A stretch of DNA of 64,000 bases from an uncultured Collinsella sp. GTDB lineage: Bacteria; Actinomycetota; Coriobacteriia; Coriobacteriales; Coriobacteriaceae. Both the position numbers and the translations under genes were made by a program. The notes beneath the pieces were generated by a model. The model was given only the letters and a program-made list of their open reading frames with translations. It ran no database searches and was not told the origin of the DNA. The stretch lies in contig UQIG01000009.1 in assembly GCA_900541135.1 (NCBI GenBank), forward strand, positions 12,314 through 76,313, given 5' to 3'. How positions within the stretch are numbered: the stretch's first letter is position 1; each line of letters begins with the position of its first letter. Below are positions 8,051 through 15,353 of the stretch, piece by piece.

Positions 8051-9178
8051 ATGCGCACAGCAAACACGCACAAAAACATGGCACGCTGCGCTGCTACGGC
8101 AACCCTCGCTTGTGTTTTGGGCTTGGGCCTCGCGGCTCCTGCCTACGCCGATACCGCATCCGACCTTGCCGCTGCTCGTACGAAGCTCGAGCAGATCGGT
8201 ACCCAAACCCAGCAGATTTACGATGAGCTCGCCACACAGACGCAGGCGCTCGATCAGACTGCTGGCGAGATCACACAGAAGCAGCAGGAGATCGCCGATG
8301 GTCAGGCCAAGCTCTCGACCTATGTCGCCGGCGAGTACAAAACTGGCGGTCTGAGCCTGCTTCAGGTTCTGACGGGCGTCGATGACCTGAGCGATATGCT
8401 CAACCGTCTGTTCTACTACGGCAAAGTTTCCGATAAGCAGGCTCAGACCATTCAAGAGGTCAAGGAGCTTAAGCAGCAGCTCACCGATAAGCAGACCGAG
8501 CAGGAGAAGAACGTCGCCGCCACGCAAAAGAAGGTCGACGAGCTTAACGCCCAGCAGGCTGAAGCCCAGAACGTCGTTAACTCCCTGGATTCGCAGCTGC
8601 AAGCCGAACTTGCCGCCGAAGCCGAGGCCAACGCCGCGCTGCAGGCCGGCATCAACGCCAGTACCGCCGAGAAGGCCACGGTGAGCAACGAGACTGCCGG
8701 TACGACCGAGAACACCAACAACGGTGGTCAGACCAGCAATAACAACAACCAGGGCGGCAACACTCCGGCTCCTACGCCGGCACCTGCTCCGACGCCGCAG
8801 CCATCCACGCCCGCTCCGGCTCCGACGCCTTCTGCTCCGAGCCAGTCCGTCGACGGCGGTTCTGTTGTCTCGCGTGCATACAGTAAGCTTGGTTGCGCTT
8901 ATTCCTGGGGCGGAATTGGCCCGAACAGCTTCGACTGCTCTGGTTTTGTTAGTTATTGCCTAACTGGTCGCTATTGCCGCCTGGGCACCACGGGTACCTT
9001 TATGGGCTGGACGCGTGTGTCCGATCCGCAGCCCGGTGACGTTGTGGTCAACTCGTACCACACCGGCATTTACATCGGTGGTGGTCAGATGATTCATGCT
9101 TCCGACTATAACACGGGTGTTATCATCAGCTCCGTTGCCGCTGGCATGAACAACAACTATATTTTCGTTCGATACTAA
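8051..9178 (+). CDS. Secreted NlpC/P60 peptidoglycan hydrolase with coiled-coil N-domain
   Basis: A 375-residue exported cell-wall endopeptidase. Residues 1-33 form a signal peptide ending PAYA|DTA. Residues about 35-200 are a coiled coil rich in Gln and Ala, as in CwlO or RipA-type hydrolases, where it regulates access. Residues about 215-275 are an Asn-rich then Pro-Thr linker. The NlpC/P60 domain follows with Cys296 in FDCSGF and His337 in YHTGIYIG as the catalytic pair. The RBS AAAGGAAG sits 7 bases before ATG 8051. It probably cleaves the peptide stem during growth or division. Confidence 0.93.
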   Translation: MRTANTHKNMARCAATATLACVLGLGLAAPAYADTASDLAAARTKLEQIGTQTQQIYDELATQTQALDQTAGEITQKQQEIADGQAKLSTYVAGEYKTGGLSLLQVLTGVDDLSDMLNRLFYYGKVSDKQAQTIQEVKELKQQLTDKQTEQEKNVAATQKKVDELNAQQAEAQNVVNSLDSQLQAELAAEAEANAALQAGINASTAEKATVSNETAGTTENTNNGGQTSNNNNQGGNTPAPTPAPAPTPQPSTPAPAPTPSAPSQSVDGGSVVSRAYSKLGCAYSWGGIGPNSFDCSGFVSYCLTGRYCRLGTTGTFMGWTRVSDPQPGDVVVNSYHTGIYIGGGQMIHASDYNTGVIISSVAAGMNNNYIFVRY

Positions 9179-9201
9179 GTATTCAAATAAAGCAAACGGA
9201 T

Positions 9202-9241
9202 ATGGACCTCGTGGCTTTGAGTCATGGGGTCCATTCTTTTG
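9202..9241 (+). terminator. Probable terminator after the NlpC/P60 gene
   Basis: A 7-bp stem ATGGACC/GGTCCAT with a 19-nt loop followed by TCTTTT, 23 bases after the stop codon. Confidence 0.5.
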
Positions 9242-9252
9242 CCTTTTATGCA

Positions 9253-9287
9253 GGCCGCTATCTAGTTTTGAATACTAGATAGCGGCC
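9253..9287. promoter_or_regulatory. Dyad upstream of degV containing the TATCTAG motif
   Basis: Perfect 14-bp arms (9253-9266 and 9274-9287) with a 7-nt loop and no T tail. The segment 9259-9275 (TATCTAGTTTTGAATAC) recurs with one change at 10933-10949 before the DUF1836 gene, which suggests a shared operator rather than a terminator. Confidence 0.6.
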
Positions 9288-9307
9288 CAATCGGTCTGCA
9301 AGAAGGC

Positions 9308-9328
9308 TATAATTGTTTGGGAACAATT
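9308..9328 (+). promoter_or_regulatory. degV promoter -10 and overlapping operator-like dyad
   Basis: A perfect -10 hexamer TATAAT (9308-9313) is followed at once by the dyad AATTGTT-TGGG-AACAATT (9311-9328), which would cover the transcription start. No good -35 is visible, so the promoter may need an activator. RBS AAAGGA is at 9331-9336. Confidence 0.55.
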
Positions 9329-9342
9329 AGAAAGGACCCTCT

Positions 9343-10209
9343 ATGAACTGGGCACTTATCTCCGATTCGAGCTGCAATCTTCGCGATTGGCAACCAACCG
9401 CACCACATACCACCTTTGCATTTGCACCCCTTAAGATCAGAGTGGGGGAGCGCGAATTTGTCGATAACCTTTCGCTCGATGTTCATGAGCTCAACTGCGC
9501 TGTTCAGGCGGAGACGAACGCTTCTTCAAGCGCTTGTCCCAGCGTAGGGGAGTGGGCCGAGCTCTTCAAATTGGCAGACAAGACCATCTGCATGCCAATC
9601 TCTGAGGGCGTGTCGGGCAGCTACAACGCGGCAGCCACGGCTCGCGATATGGTTCTTGCCGATGAGCCCGACCGACAGATTCATCTAGTAAATTCACGCG
9701 CAGCTGGCGGCAAAATGGACCTCATTTTCTTGCTGTTCGACCGCTATCTTGCAAGCAATCCGAATATCTCATTCGAGGATGCTTGCGCATACTTCGATAG
9801 CCTTGAGCAGAACAGCAAAATCCTCTTCAGCTTGTGCAATTACGAAAACCTCGCCAAAGCCGGACGTATCCCTAAGGCAGCCGGCGTCATTGCCAACAAG
9901 CTCAATATCCGCATTTTGGGCACGGCGAGTGAGGCCGGTAAAATCGAACTCGTCGGGCACACGCGTGGCGAAAAAAAGATGCTCAACAAGATCATCGACA
10001 CTATGGAAGCCGAGGGCTTTACGGGCGGTGAGGTCGTCATCGATCACGTTGAGAACGAAGCTGGAGCACAGGCGCTTACTGACCGTATAGTCGAGCATTG
10101 GCCCGGCTCCAAGACCATCATCATGCCCTGCAACGGCCTGGATTCCTATTACGCCGAGATGCACGGCCTGATCATCGGCTACGGCATGGGCGTAGCTTCG
10201 GGCAAATAA
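9343..10209 (+). CDS. DegV family fatty-acid-binding protein
   Basis: A 288-residue cytoplasmic protein of the DegV/FakB family. These bind a fatty acid and, where a FakA kinase is present, present it for phosphorylation and entry into phospholipid synthesis. Seen are the N-terminal ISDSSCNL block, the TSxPS-like SSACPSVGEW near residue 62, ISEGVSGSYNAA near 88 and the C-terminal block. FakA is not in this window. RBS AAAGGA precedes ATG 9343. The dyads upstream suggest dedicated regulation, possibly by the DUF1836 protein encoded convergently. Confidence 0.88.
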   Translation: MNWALISDSSCNLRDWQPTAPHTTFAFAPLKIRVGEREFVDNLSLDVHELNCAVQAETNASSSACPSVGEWAELFKLADKTICMPISEGVSGSYNAAATARDMVLADEPDRQIHLVNSRAAGGKMDLIFLLFDRYLASNPNISFEDACAYFDSLEQNSKILFSLCNYENLAKAGRIPKAAGVIANKLNIRILGTASEAGKIELVGHTRGEKKMLNKIIDTMEAEGFTGGEVVIDHVENEAGAQALTDRIVEHWPGSKTIIMPCNGLDSYYAEMHGLIIGYGMGVASGK

Positions 10210-10223
10210 AGTCCAACCAAGCA

Positions 10224-10275
10224 AAAATACGGGCGGGACAAAGCGACAGATAGCTCTTTGTCCCGCCCGTTTTAT
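10224..10275. terminator. Bidirectional terminator between degV and the DUF1836 gene
   Basis: A perfect 15-bp GC-rich stem (10229-10243 with 10256-10270), with AAAAA on one side and TTTT on the other, lies between the two convergent stop codons and can serve both strands. Confidence 0.88.
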
Positions 10276-10282
10276 ACTTCGG

Positions 10283-10894
10283 CTAGCTATTAAACCCGTT
10301 GAACTTGAGATAGCTCATCAAGTAAGCCTTCGAAACAAAGGATGAAACCGCGCTGCGCACAAGCAGCGACTCACGCGTTACCTGATGCGCCGTATCGGGA
10401 ACCGGCGTCTGCTCGACAGAAAACGCCGAACGAATCGATGCCTCGAGCTGATCGACCACATAGTCGAAGGCCGTCGGAGCATCGTAGCTCAAACGCTGAA
10501 TGTTAAAGAGCGCCTGCACCGCAGCAATAGGTAGCACCTGCTTAAAGACGCAGATAGCGATCAGGCGGGCAATCTGCTCGCGACCATACTGCTTTTTGAC
10601 CGGAGCAGGCACCAGGCCGACCTTCACGTAGTTATTGATCATCGATGGCGTAATGACAGGCTGCTCAACGCAAATAGACAGCGGCTCCATCCACAGCGCA
10701 ACATACTCAATGACCTGGTCGCGGTAGAGCGTCACATTGGGCAACTGGTCATAGCGCGGCAGACTCAACGTATTGAGTTTGCGCACGATATCGGACTGAA
10801 TAAATGCATCGGGCAGCACAGTGGGCTGAATATCCTCAGGCTTAATGCTGACCGACGAATCGGACATCGGAATAACGTGTTTAACGTGGTTCAT
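10283..10894 (-). CDS. DUF1836 domain-containing putative regulator
   Basis: A 203-residue protein of the DUF1836 family. The region around residues 75-130 (ITPSMINNYVKVGLVPAP, YGREQIARLIAICVFKQVLP) resembles a MerR-like helix-turn-helix with its following helix, so DNA binding is plausible. ATG 10894 was chosen because GGAGG lies just upstream; the longer frame would run through the promoter. The gene converges on degV, and DUF1836 genes are known next to DegV-type genes in Gram-positive bacteria. The exact target is unknown; a shared upstream motif (10933-10949 and 9259-9275) makes degV and itself candidates. Confidence 0.8.
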   Translation of the reverse strand: MNHVKHVIPMSDSSVSIKPEDIQPTVLPDAFIQSDIVRKLNTLSLPRYDQLPNVTLYRDQVIEYVALWMEPLSICVEQPVITPSMINNYVKVGLVPAPVKKQYGREQIARLIAICVFKQVLPIAAVQALFNIQRLSYDAPTAFDYVVDQLEASIRSAFSVEQTPVPDTAHQVTRESLLVRSAVSSFVSKAYLMSYLKFNGFNS

Positions 10895-10932
10895 AAAGGT
10901 CCTCCATTCATTTTCTATATTGTATTCTAGGT

Positions 10933-10949
10933 TATCTAGTTTTGCATAC
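10933..10949. promoter_or_regulatory. Shared operator-like motif upstream of the DUF1836 gene
   Basis: TATCTAGTTTTGCATAC matches 9259-9275 upstream of degV at 16 of 17 positions. On the minus strand it overlaps the likely -35 region of the DUF1836 promoter, whose candidate -10 TACAAT lies downstream. Confidence 0.55.
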
Positions 10950-10963
10950 CACATAGCCAGCAA

Positions 10964-11003
10964 GAAAATTGGCGGAACAACGCACAGATGCATCGTCCCG
11001 CCA
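10964..11003 (-). terminator. Terminator after trxB
   Basis: A 9-bp stem TGGCGGGAC/GTTCCGCCA (one G-T pair) with a 16-nt loop followed by TTTTC on the minus strand, about 45 bases after the trxB stop. Confidence 0.7.
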
Positions 11004-11047
11004 TTTAGTTAATTGATAGCAACCTTACATAAGATATATTATCGTAC

Positions 11048-11986
11048 TTATCCGTGGAGAAATGCGTATGCTCCGGTTGCCGCTATGGCTCCATCAGAAA
11101 CGGCGGTCACAACCTGACGTAAAAGCTTGGAACGGATGTCGCCAGCGGCAAATAGACCTGGCGTGCGGGTCGCCATGGATTCATCAGTCAGAATGCCGCC
11201 ATCAGGCGCCAGATCGACTAGATGCTCAACAAGCTCGGTATGGGGTTGCGTCCCGGTAAAGACAAAGATACCAAACGAGCCGGGCTCAAATGAATCGGTA
11301 TGAGTCTCACCGGATGCATTGTCCTTAAAGGTAATCGTCGTTGGCATGGCTTCGCCCGAGAGCTCCACAATACTAGTTTGGTACCTAACTGAAATATTAT
11401 CTTTTGCAAGAACTTTTTGAACCACACCATCGGGGGCACGGAACTGATCGCGGCGCAAAACGATGGTCACGCTGCTGGCGATTTCTGACAAGAACAGAGC
11501 TTCCTCGCATGCCGAATTGCCACCACCGATTACAAAGACCTGTTTGCCACGGAAGAACATGCCGTCACACGTCGCGCAATACGAAACGCCACGACCGCGA
11601 TACGTATCCTCGCCAGCGAAACCTGCCGGACGCGGCGTGGCACCCATGCAAGCGATAACACTCCTAGCCGTCGTATCACCAACATCGTGATGAACGGTAA
11701 ACAATTTGGAGCCGGCATCGAAATCGACACCCGTCACCATGCTCCATTCAACCTGAGCCCCTAGGCCTTCTGCATGTTGTTGGAATCGCTCACCGAGTTC
11801 AGCGCCGCTCAGTAGCGGAATGCCCGGATAGTTCTCGACCTCATTGGTTGTGGCGATCTGTCCTCCCGACATGCCCTGCTCAATCACGGTCGTCGTTAGG
11901 TTGGCGCGCGCCGCGTAAATGGCTGCAGCATAGCCCGCAGGGCCGCCGCCGATAATAGCAACATCGATCGGCTGATGGGTAGTCAT
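11048..11986 (-). CDS. trxB: Thioredoxin-disulfide reductase
   Basis: A 312-residue flavoenzyme that passes NADPH electrons to thioredoxin. It has the FAD motif GGGPAGYAAAIYAARA near residue 12, the redox-active CATCDG near 137-142, the NADPH-binding GGGNSACEEA near 155, and the C-terminal FAD block FAAGDI. Start ATG 11986 follows AGGAGG. An upstream extension of the frame is rejected because it crosses the divergent promoter region. It is transcribed divergently from the glycosyltransferase gene. The thioredoxin partner is not in the window. Confidence 0.95.
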   Translation of the reverse strand: MTTHQPIDVAIIGGGPAGYAAAIYAARANLTTTVIEQGMSGGQIATTNEVENYPGIPLLSGAELGERFQQHAEGLGAQVEWSMVTGVDFDAGSKLFTVHHDVGDTTARSVIACMGATPRPAGFAGEDTYRGRGVSYCATCDGMFFRGKQVFVIGGGNSACEEALFLSEIASSVTIVLRRDQFRAPDGVVQKVLAKDNISVRYQTSIVELSGEAMPTTITFKDNASGETHTDSFEPGSFGIFVFTGTQPHTELVEHLVDLAPDGGILTDESMATRTPGLFAAGDIRSKLLRQVVTAVSDGAIAATGAYAFLHG

Positions 11987-12103
11987 GAAGAGACCTCCTG
12001 TCGAAAGATTGGCGTTCTTTGCGCTCATACCCAAATTTACGTGAACATGACACTCATGCACTACAATGATAAATCGCGTAACAAAGCTGAAGGGGAGTTA
12101 TCG

Positions 12104-13405
12104 ATGGATCAAATGCAGACGAGCAATAGCGCTCCCCTGCCCATGCAAGCTACTCCCCAACCGGAGCAAATGACCGTTTCACCTGCACAAAAACCCCTAG
12201 TAACCATCGTGCACGCATCGGTTGGATCGGGCCACAAAGCCGCCGCCAACGCGATTGCACAAGCATTTGACCTTATCAGCGGCACCAAGGGAATCCCTGA
12301 GGATGTTGAGATCGAAGTCCTGGATATCCTCGATTTTGGACGTATTAAATTCGACGGCAATAAGACCGCGGCTTCTTTTACGGGAGCCACGCGCCCCATT
12401 TACGACCTGACCTGGCGATATACGCTTACAGGACATCTTCTCTGGGGTGGCGGCACAGCATGGTCACGAATTATGTTCCCCGCCTTCAATGAATATGTCC
12501 GCACCCGCAGGCCCATGGCCGTGGTTGCAACACACATTACGGCAGCTAATGTTGCTGTGGGCGCCCGCGTCATCACGGGTATCGATTACCCGGTCATCTG
12601 CGTGCCAACAGACTATGAAGTCGAAGGCTTTTGGCCCCACAAGGACACCGACCTGTTCTGCGTGGCCAACGAGTTTATGGCCGAAACGCTGCGCCCACGC
12701 AAGGTGCCCGAGTCTAAAATCCGCATAACGGGCATCCCCATCCGAGCTGGTTTCGATACCGATTACAATCGTGAGGATGAGCTGAGTAAGTTCAATTTGC
12801 CGGCAGACAAGACGGTCGTGCTAGTTATGGCTGGCGCCAGCCTGCCGCAACCTTACGTGCGCTTCCGGGCGGCGATGGAGCATACGCTCCCCTTCTTACG
12901 CAGCTTTGAGGACATGCATTTTGTCTTTTTGCCGGGCAAGGATGAGGAATACGCCACCCGCCTCAAGACGCTCTTTGACGCCATGAAGCTCGAAAACGTC
13001 ACGGTTCTGGACTACGTGGACGACATGGCGGCCCTCATGCACGGCTGCGACCTGGCAATCCTCAAATCGGGCGGACTCACCGTCACCGAGTGCCTGTGCG
13101 CTCATCTGCCGATGATCCTGCTGGGCAAATCATACGGTCAGGAAAAGGCCAACACCACAATGCTCACCGGCATGGGCGCCAGCATGCATGTCACCACAGC
13201 ACGAGAACTCATCGTAACCCTACGTCACTTGCACGACCATCCCGAATCACTCAAAGCCCTACTCATCAACGGCGAAGTACTACGCCGTCCACACGCAGCC
13301 GAAGATATAGCCATCGCAACCATGGAGCTCGTAGGCAAACCCCAAAAGCGCAAACGAGCCTTCTGCCGCTTCTACTGGGGCGATAAACCCGCGCATATTC
13401 GCTAG
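12104..13405 (+). CDS. MGDG synthase/UgtP-family glycosyltransferase (glycolipid synthesis)
   Basis: A 433-residue cytoplasmic or peripheral membrane enzyme of the GT28 type. The N-terminal acceptor-binding domain has HASVGSGHKAAANAI near residue 35. The C-terminal nucleotide-sugar domain has VMAGASLPQPYVRF, then KSGGLTVTECLCAHLPMIL near residue 330 and QEKANTTML. Family members transfer sugars from UDP-sugars to diacylglycerol, making membrane glycolipids and teichoic acid anchors. Start ATG 12104 follows GGGGAG. The first 30 residues are low complexity and rich in Gln, Pro and Met. The donor sugar and acceptor cannot be told from sequence alone. Confidence 0.85.
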   Translation: MDQMQTSNSAPLPMQATPQPEQMTVSPAQKPLVTIVHASVGSGHKAAANAIAQAFDLISGTKGIPEDVEIEVLDILDFGRIKFDGNKTAASFTGATRPIYDLTWRYTLTGHLLWGGGTAWSRIMFPAFNEYVRTRRPMAVVATHITAANVAVGARVITGIDYPVICVPTDYEVEGFWPHKDTDLFCVANEFMAETLRPRKVPESKIRITGIPIRAGFDTDYNREDELSKFNLPADKTVVLVMAGASLPQPYVRFRAAMEHTLPFLRSFEDMHFVFLPGKDEEYATRLKTLFDAMKLENVTVLDYVDDMAALMHGCDLAILKSGGLTVTECLCAHLPMILLGKSYGQEKANTTMLTGMGASMHVTTARELIVTLRHLHDHPESLKALLINGEVLRRPHAAEDIAIATMELVGKPQKRKRAFCRFYWGDKPAHIR

Positions 13406-13418
13406 GGTCTTAATGTCC

Positions 13419-13520
13419 GCTAGCCTGCGGGAGGCCCTATATATCATCCCGTGCTCAAACATTCTCGCTTCGCTGCGAAACTGCGCGCGGGACGATATAT
13501 AGGGCCTCCCGCAGGCTAGC
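13419..13520. repeat. Palindromic element A1
   Basis: Arms 13419-13451 and 13488-13520 are inverted copies (32/33 matches) around a 36-nt core. The core is the reverse complement of that in element A2, apart from a 9-nt insertion there. The inner arm segment ATATCGTYCC is shared with A2 with pair-preserving changes, and the outer arm is not. The element begins 13 bases after the glycosyltransferase stop codon. I see no transposase and no T tail. Confidence 0.85.
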
Positions 13521-13596
13521 TGCGTTAACGTACTAGCAGCTATAACAGATTCCCCACCAGTAAAATCTGCAAAGGGGAACCAGAAAATATAAATAC

Positions 13597-13645
13597 AGTA
13601 AGCCGACGCTACAAAGGGACGGTCCCTTTGTAGCGTCGGCTTACT
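13597..13645. repeat. REP-like perfect palindrome centred on GGGACGGTCCC
   Basis: Perfect 24-bp arms (13597-13620 and 13622-13645) around a single central base. The centre ACAAAGGGAC-G-GTCCCTTTGT is the type of GGGAC/GTCCC palindrome seen in REP families. It lies between elements A1 and A2. Confidence 0.85.
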
Positions 13646-13675
13646 AGAAAAGTAAATATTGTTTCAAGCGAGTAG

Positions 13676-13784
13676 CCGCCCGCCCGCCTCTCACACATAT
13701 CGTTCCACGCGCAGTTTCGCAGCGAGCGAAGCGAAGCGAGAATGTTTGAGCATGGAACGATATGTGTGAGAGGCGGGCGGGCGG
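13676..13784. repeat. Palindromic element A2
   Basis: Perfect 32-bp arms (13676-13707 and 13753-13784) around a 45-nt core that is the inverted homologue of A1's core. The tetranucleotide GTAG sits directly before the left arm (13672-13675). The element ends 13 bases from the dut stop codon, so it fills the space between two convergent genes. Confidence 0.85.
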
Positions 13785-13797
13785 GATACGAGCGCCC

Positions 13798-14241
13798 CTA
13801 GGCTACGCCGCTGGAGCCGAAGCCTCCGTTGCCTCGGTCGGTTTCGTCTAGTTCTTCTACTTCTATGAGGTTGACCGTGGGGACTTCTTGGATGACAAGT
13901 TGGGCTATGCGGGCGCCTTTGTTGATTTGGATGTTGTTGGAGGGATCCAGGTTAATGAGGATAACCTTGAGTTCTCCTCGGTAGTGGGCGTCGATGAGGC
14001 CCGGCGTATTGACTATAGACAGGCCCTGCTTGATGGCCAAACCGCTTCGGGGCTGGACGAAGCCGGCGTAGCCATCGGGCAGGGCGATTGCCAGCCCAGT
14101 AGAGACCAGACGGCGTTCGAAGGGCTTCAGAATGCAGTCCTCGTTGGAGCGCAAATCCAAGCCGGCATCGGTGGGATGGGCGTATTTGGGAAGCTCGACG
14201 GTGGGGTCGAGACGCTTTATGTTGACGGTAATGTTGGACAT
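13798..14241 (-). CDS. dut: dUTP diphosphatase
   Basis: A 147-residue trimeric dUTPase that hydrolyses dUTP to dUMP, keeping uracil out of DNA and feeding dTMP synthesis. The five conserved blocks are visible: HPTDAGLDLRS, RSGLAIKQGL, GLIDAHYRGEL, KGARIAQLVI and the C-terminal GNGGFGSSG that closes over the active site. It lies 4 bases after nrdR in the same direction, so nucleotide metabolism genes are grouped. Confidence 0.95.
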   Translation of the reverse strand: MSNITVNIKRLDPTVELPKYAHPTDAGLDLRSNEDCILKPFERRLVSTGLAIALPDGYAGFVQPRSGLAIKQGLSIVNTPGLIDAHYRGELKVILINLDPSNNIQINKGARIAQLVIQEVPTVNLIEVEELDETDRGNGGFGSSGVA

Positions 14242-14245
14242 GGAA

Positions 14246-14689
14246 TCACCTTAGCTTGTCGAGCTCTTGCAGAAACTCATCGACGTCTTTGAAATCGCGG
14301 TAGACCGAGGCAAAGCGGATGTACGCCACCTTGTCGATCTTGGCCAAGCGCTTGAGTACCATGTCACCCAACTCATGGGACGTAACGGCCGTCAGCGTGC
14401 GAGAGCGCAGCTCGACCTCGATGTCATCGATAATCTCATTGAGCTTCTTAGTGTCGATATCGCGCTTGATAGTGGCGCGCATCAAGCCGACGAGCAGCTT
14501 ATTGCGATCGAACCGCTGCTTGGTTCCGTCCGACTTAATGACCTCGATTGGGTCTTCGCATCGTTCGAACGTTGTAAAGCGATAGTTACACGAGCAACAT
14601 TCGCGGCGACGCTTAATGGTGTTATTTGACTCCTGCATACGGGAATCAACGACGCGGGTATGTGCCTTGCCGCATTTGGGACAGCGCAT
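14246..14689 (-). CDS. nrdR: Transcriptional repressor NrdR of ribonucleotide reductase genes
   Basis: A 147-residue repressor with an N-terminal zinc ribbon (MRCPKCG...CSCNYRFTTFER, residues 1-42) and an ATP-cone domain (residues 49-139) that senses ATP/dATP. NrdR binds NrdR boxes before nrd operons, which are not in this window. AGGAGG lies 4 bases before the ATG. It is followed directly by dut. Confidence 0.96.
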   Translation of the reverse strand: MRCPKCGKAHTRVVDSRMQESNNTIKRRRECCSCNYRFTTFERCEDPIEVIKSDGTKQRFDRNKLLVGLMRATIKRDIDTKKLNEIIDDIEVELRSRTLTAVTSHELGDMVLKRLAKIDKVAYIRFASVYRDFKDVDEFLQELDKLR

Positions 14690-14740
14690 GGTACCTCCTC
14701 TTAAACGATAACAAGGGTACCATGCGCAGCGCGATAATGA

Positions 14741-15193
14741 TTACGAACGAGCAGGAACCTTAAGATGCGCACCGGCGGCGAGCGAACCATGCTCCAGATG
14801 ATTGACGTTACGGATCATGTCGGAAGTCTCTTGCGTGGAAAGGCCTTCGATTGGATATTCCTCGGCAAGCGACCAAAGAGAATCACCAGACTGAACGCGA
14901 ATGGTCTCATAGGTAACGTTGGAAACGGACTCGGCATACGCGGCGTGACGAGCGCTAAAGACCGACGTAGCGAGGACAAAGAAGAGCGTAAGCGCAACGG
15001 CAACGGCGACAATCGTCGGAACCTTCAGGGCAACGCGGCCCGGCGCGGCTACAGCCTGCTGATTGCGAGCAGGCTTTACGGTCAAAGGCTGAAAGCCGGA
15101 GCGGCCACCCTGAACAACCGTAAAAGTGTATTCTGCAGACGTCTCGAGCTTAAGGGCGAGGTTTCCCTGGACCATATTCGTTGCGTTCATCAT
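14741..15193 (-). CDS. LysM-domain membrane protein, YneA-like (probable SOS cell-division inhibitor)
   Basis: A 150-residue protein with one transmembrane segment near residues 55-78 and a C-terminal LysM domain (IRVQSGDSLWSLAEEYP...NHLEHGSLAAGAHLKVP). This architecture, and the divergent position opposite lexA across SOS boxes, is that of Bacillus YneA, which delays septation during DNA damage. GGAG precedes two adjacent ATG codons (15193 and 15190); either may be used. Function is inferred from context, as LysM proteins are diverse. Confidence 0.75.
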   Translation of the reverse strand: MMNATNMVQGNLALKLETSAEYTFTVVQGGRSGFQPLTVKPARNQQAVAAPGRVALKVPTIVAVAVALTLFFVLATSVFSARHAAYAESVSNVTYETIRVQSGDSLWSLAEEYPIEGLSTQETSDMIRNVNHLEHGSLAAGAHLKVPARS

Positions 15194-15261
15194 GTTCTCC
15201 TCTCGCGTGTTTTGCTGAGAACAGTTTTATCAAGCCGCGCGGACAAAAATGTCTAGCGCGA

Positions 15262-15273
15262 GAACGAATGTTC
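15262..15273. promoter_or_regulatory. LexA (SOS) box 1
   Basis: GAAC-GAAT-GTTC fits the Gram-positive SOS consensus GAAC-N4-GTTC. It is the box nearest the YneA-like gene in the divergent promoter. Confidence 0.85.
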
Positions 15274-15289
15274 GGTTATTATTATCTTC

Positions 15290-15301
15290 GAACAGTTGTT
15301 C
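15290..15301. promoter_or_regulatory. LexA (SOS) box 2
   Basis: GAAC-AGTT-GTTC, a full match to GAAC-N4-GTTC, 16 bases from box 1. Confidence 0.85.
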
Positions 15302-15317
15302 CTGTCAAGCAAAATTC

Positions 15318-15329
15318 GAACATTTGTTT
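15318..15329. promoter_or_regulatory. LexA (SOS) box 3
   Basis: GAAC-ATTT-GTTT, one mismatch in the second half-site. It lies 24 bases before the lexA start. Confidence 0.75.
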
Positions 15330-15353
15330 GACATGGGTAGAGAGGATGCCCTG

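Noticed and set aside
13419..13784. CRISPR array or invertible promoter (inverton)
   Set aside because: There are only two cores, in opposite orientation, with no regular direct repeats or spacers. The cores contain no promoter-like sequence and no recombinase gene is nearby. Inversion has not been excluded by reads, but the shared core between copies is better explained as an element family.
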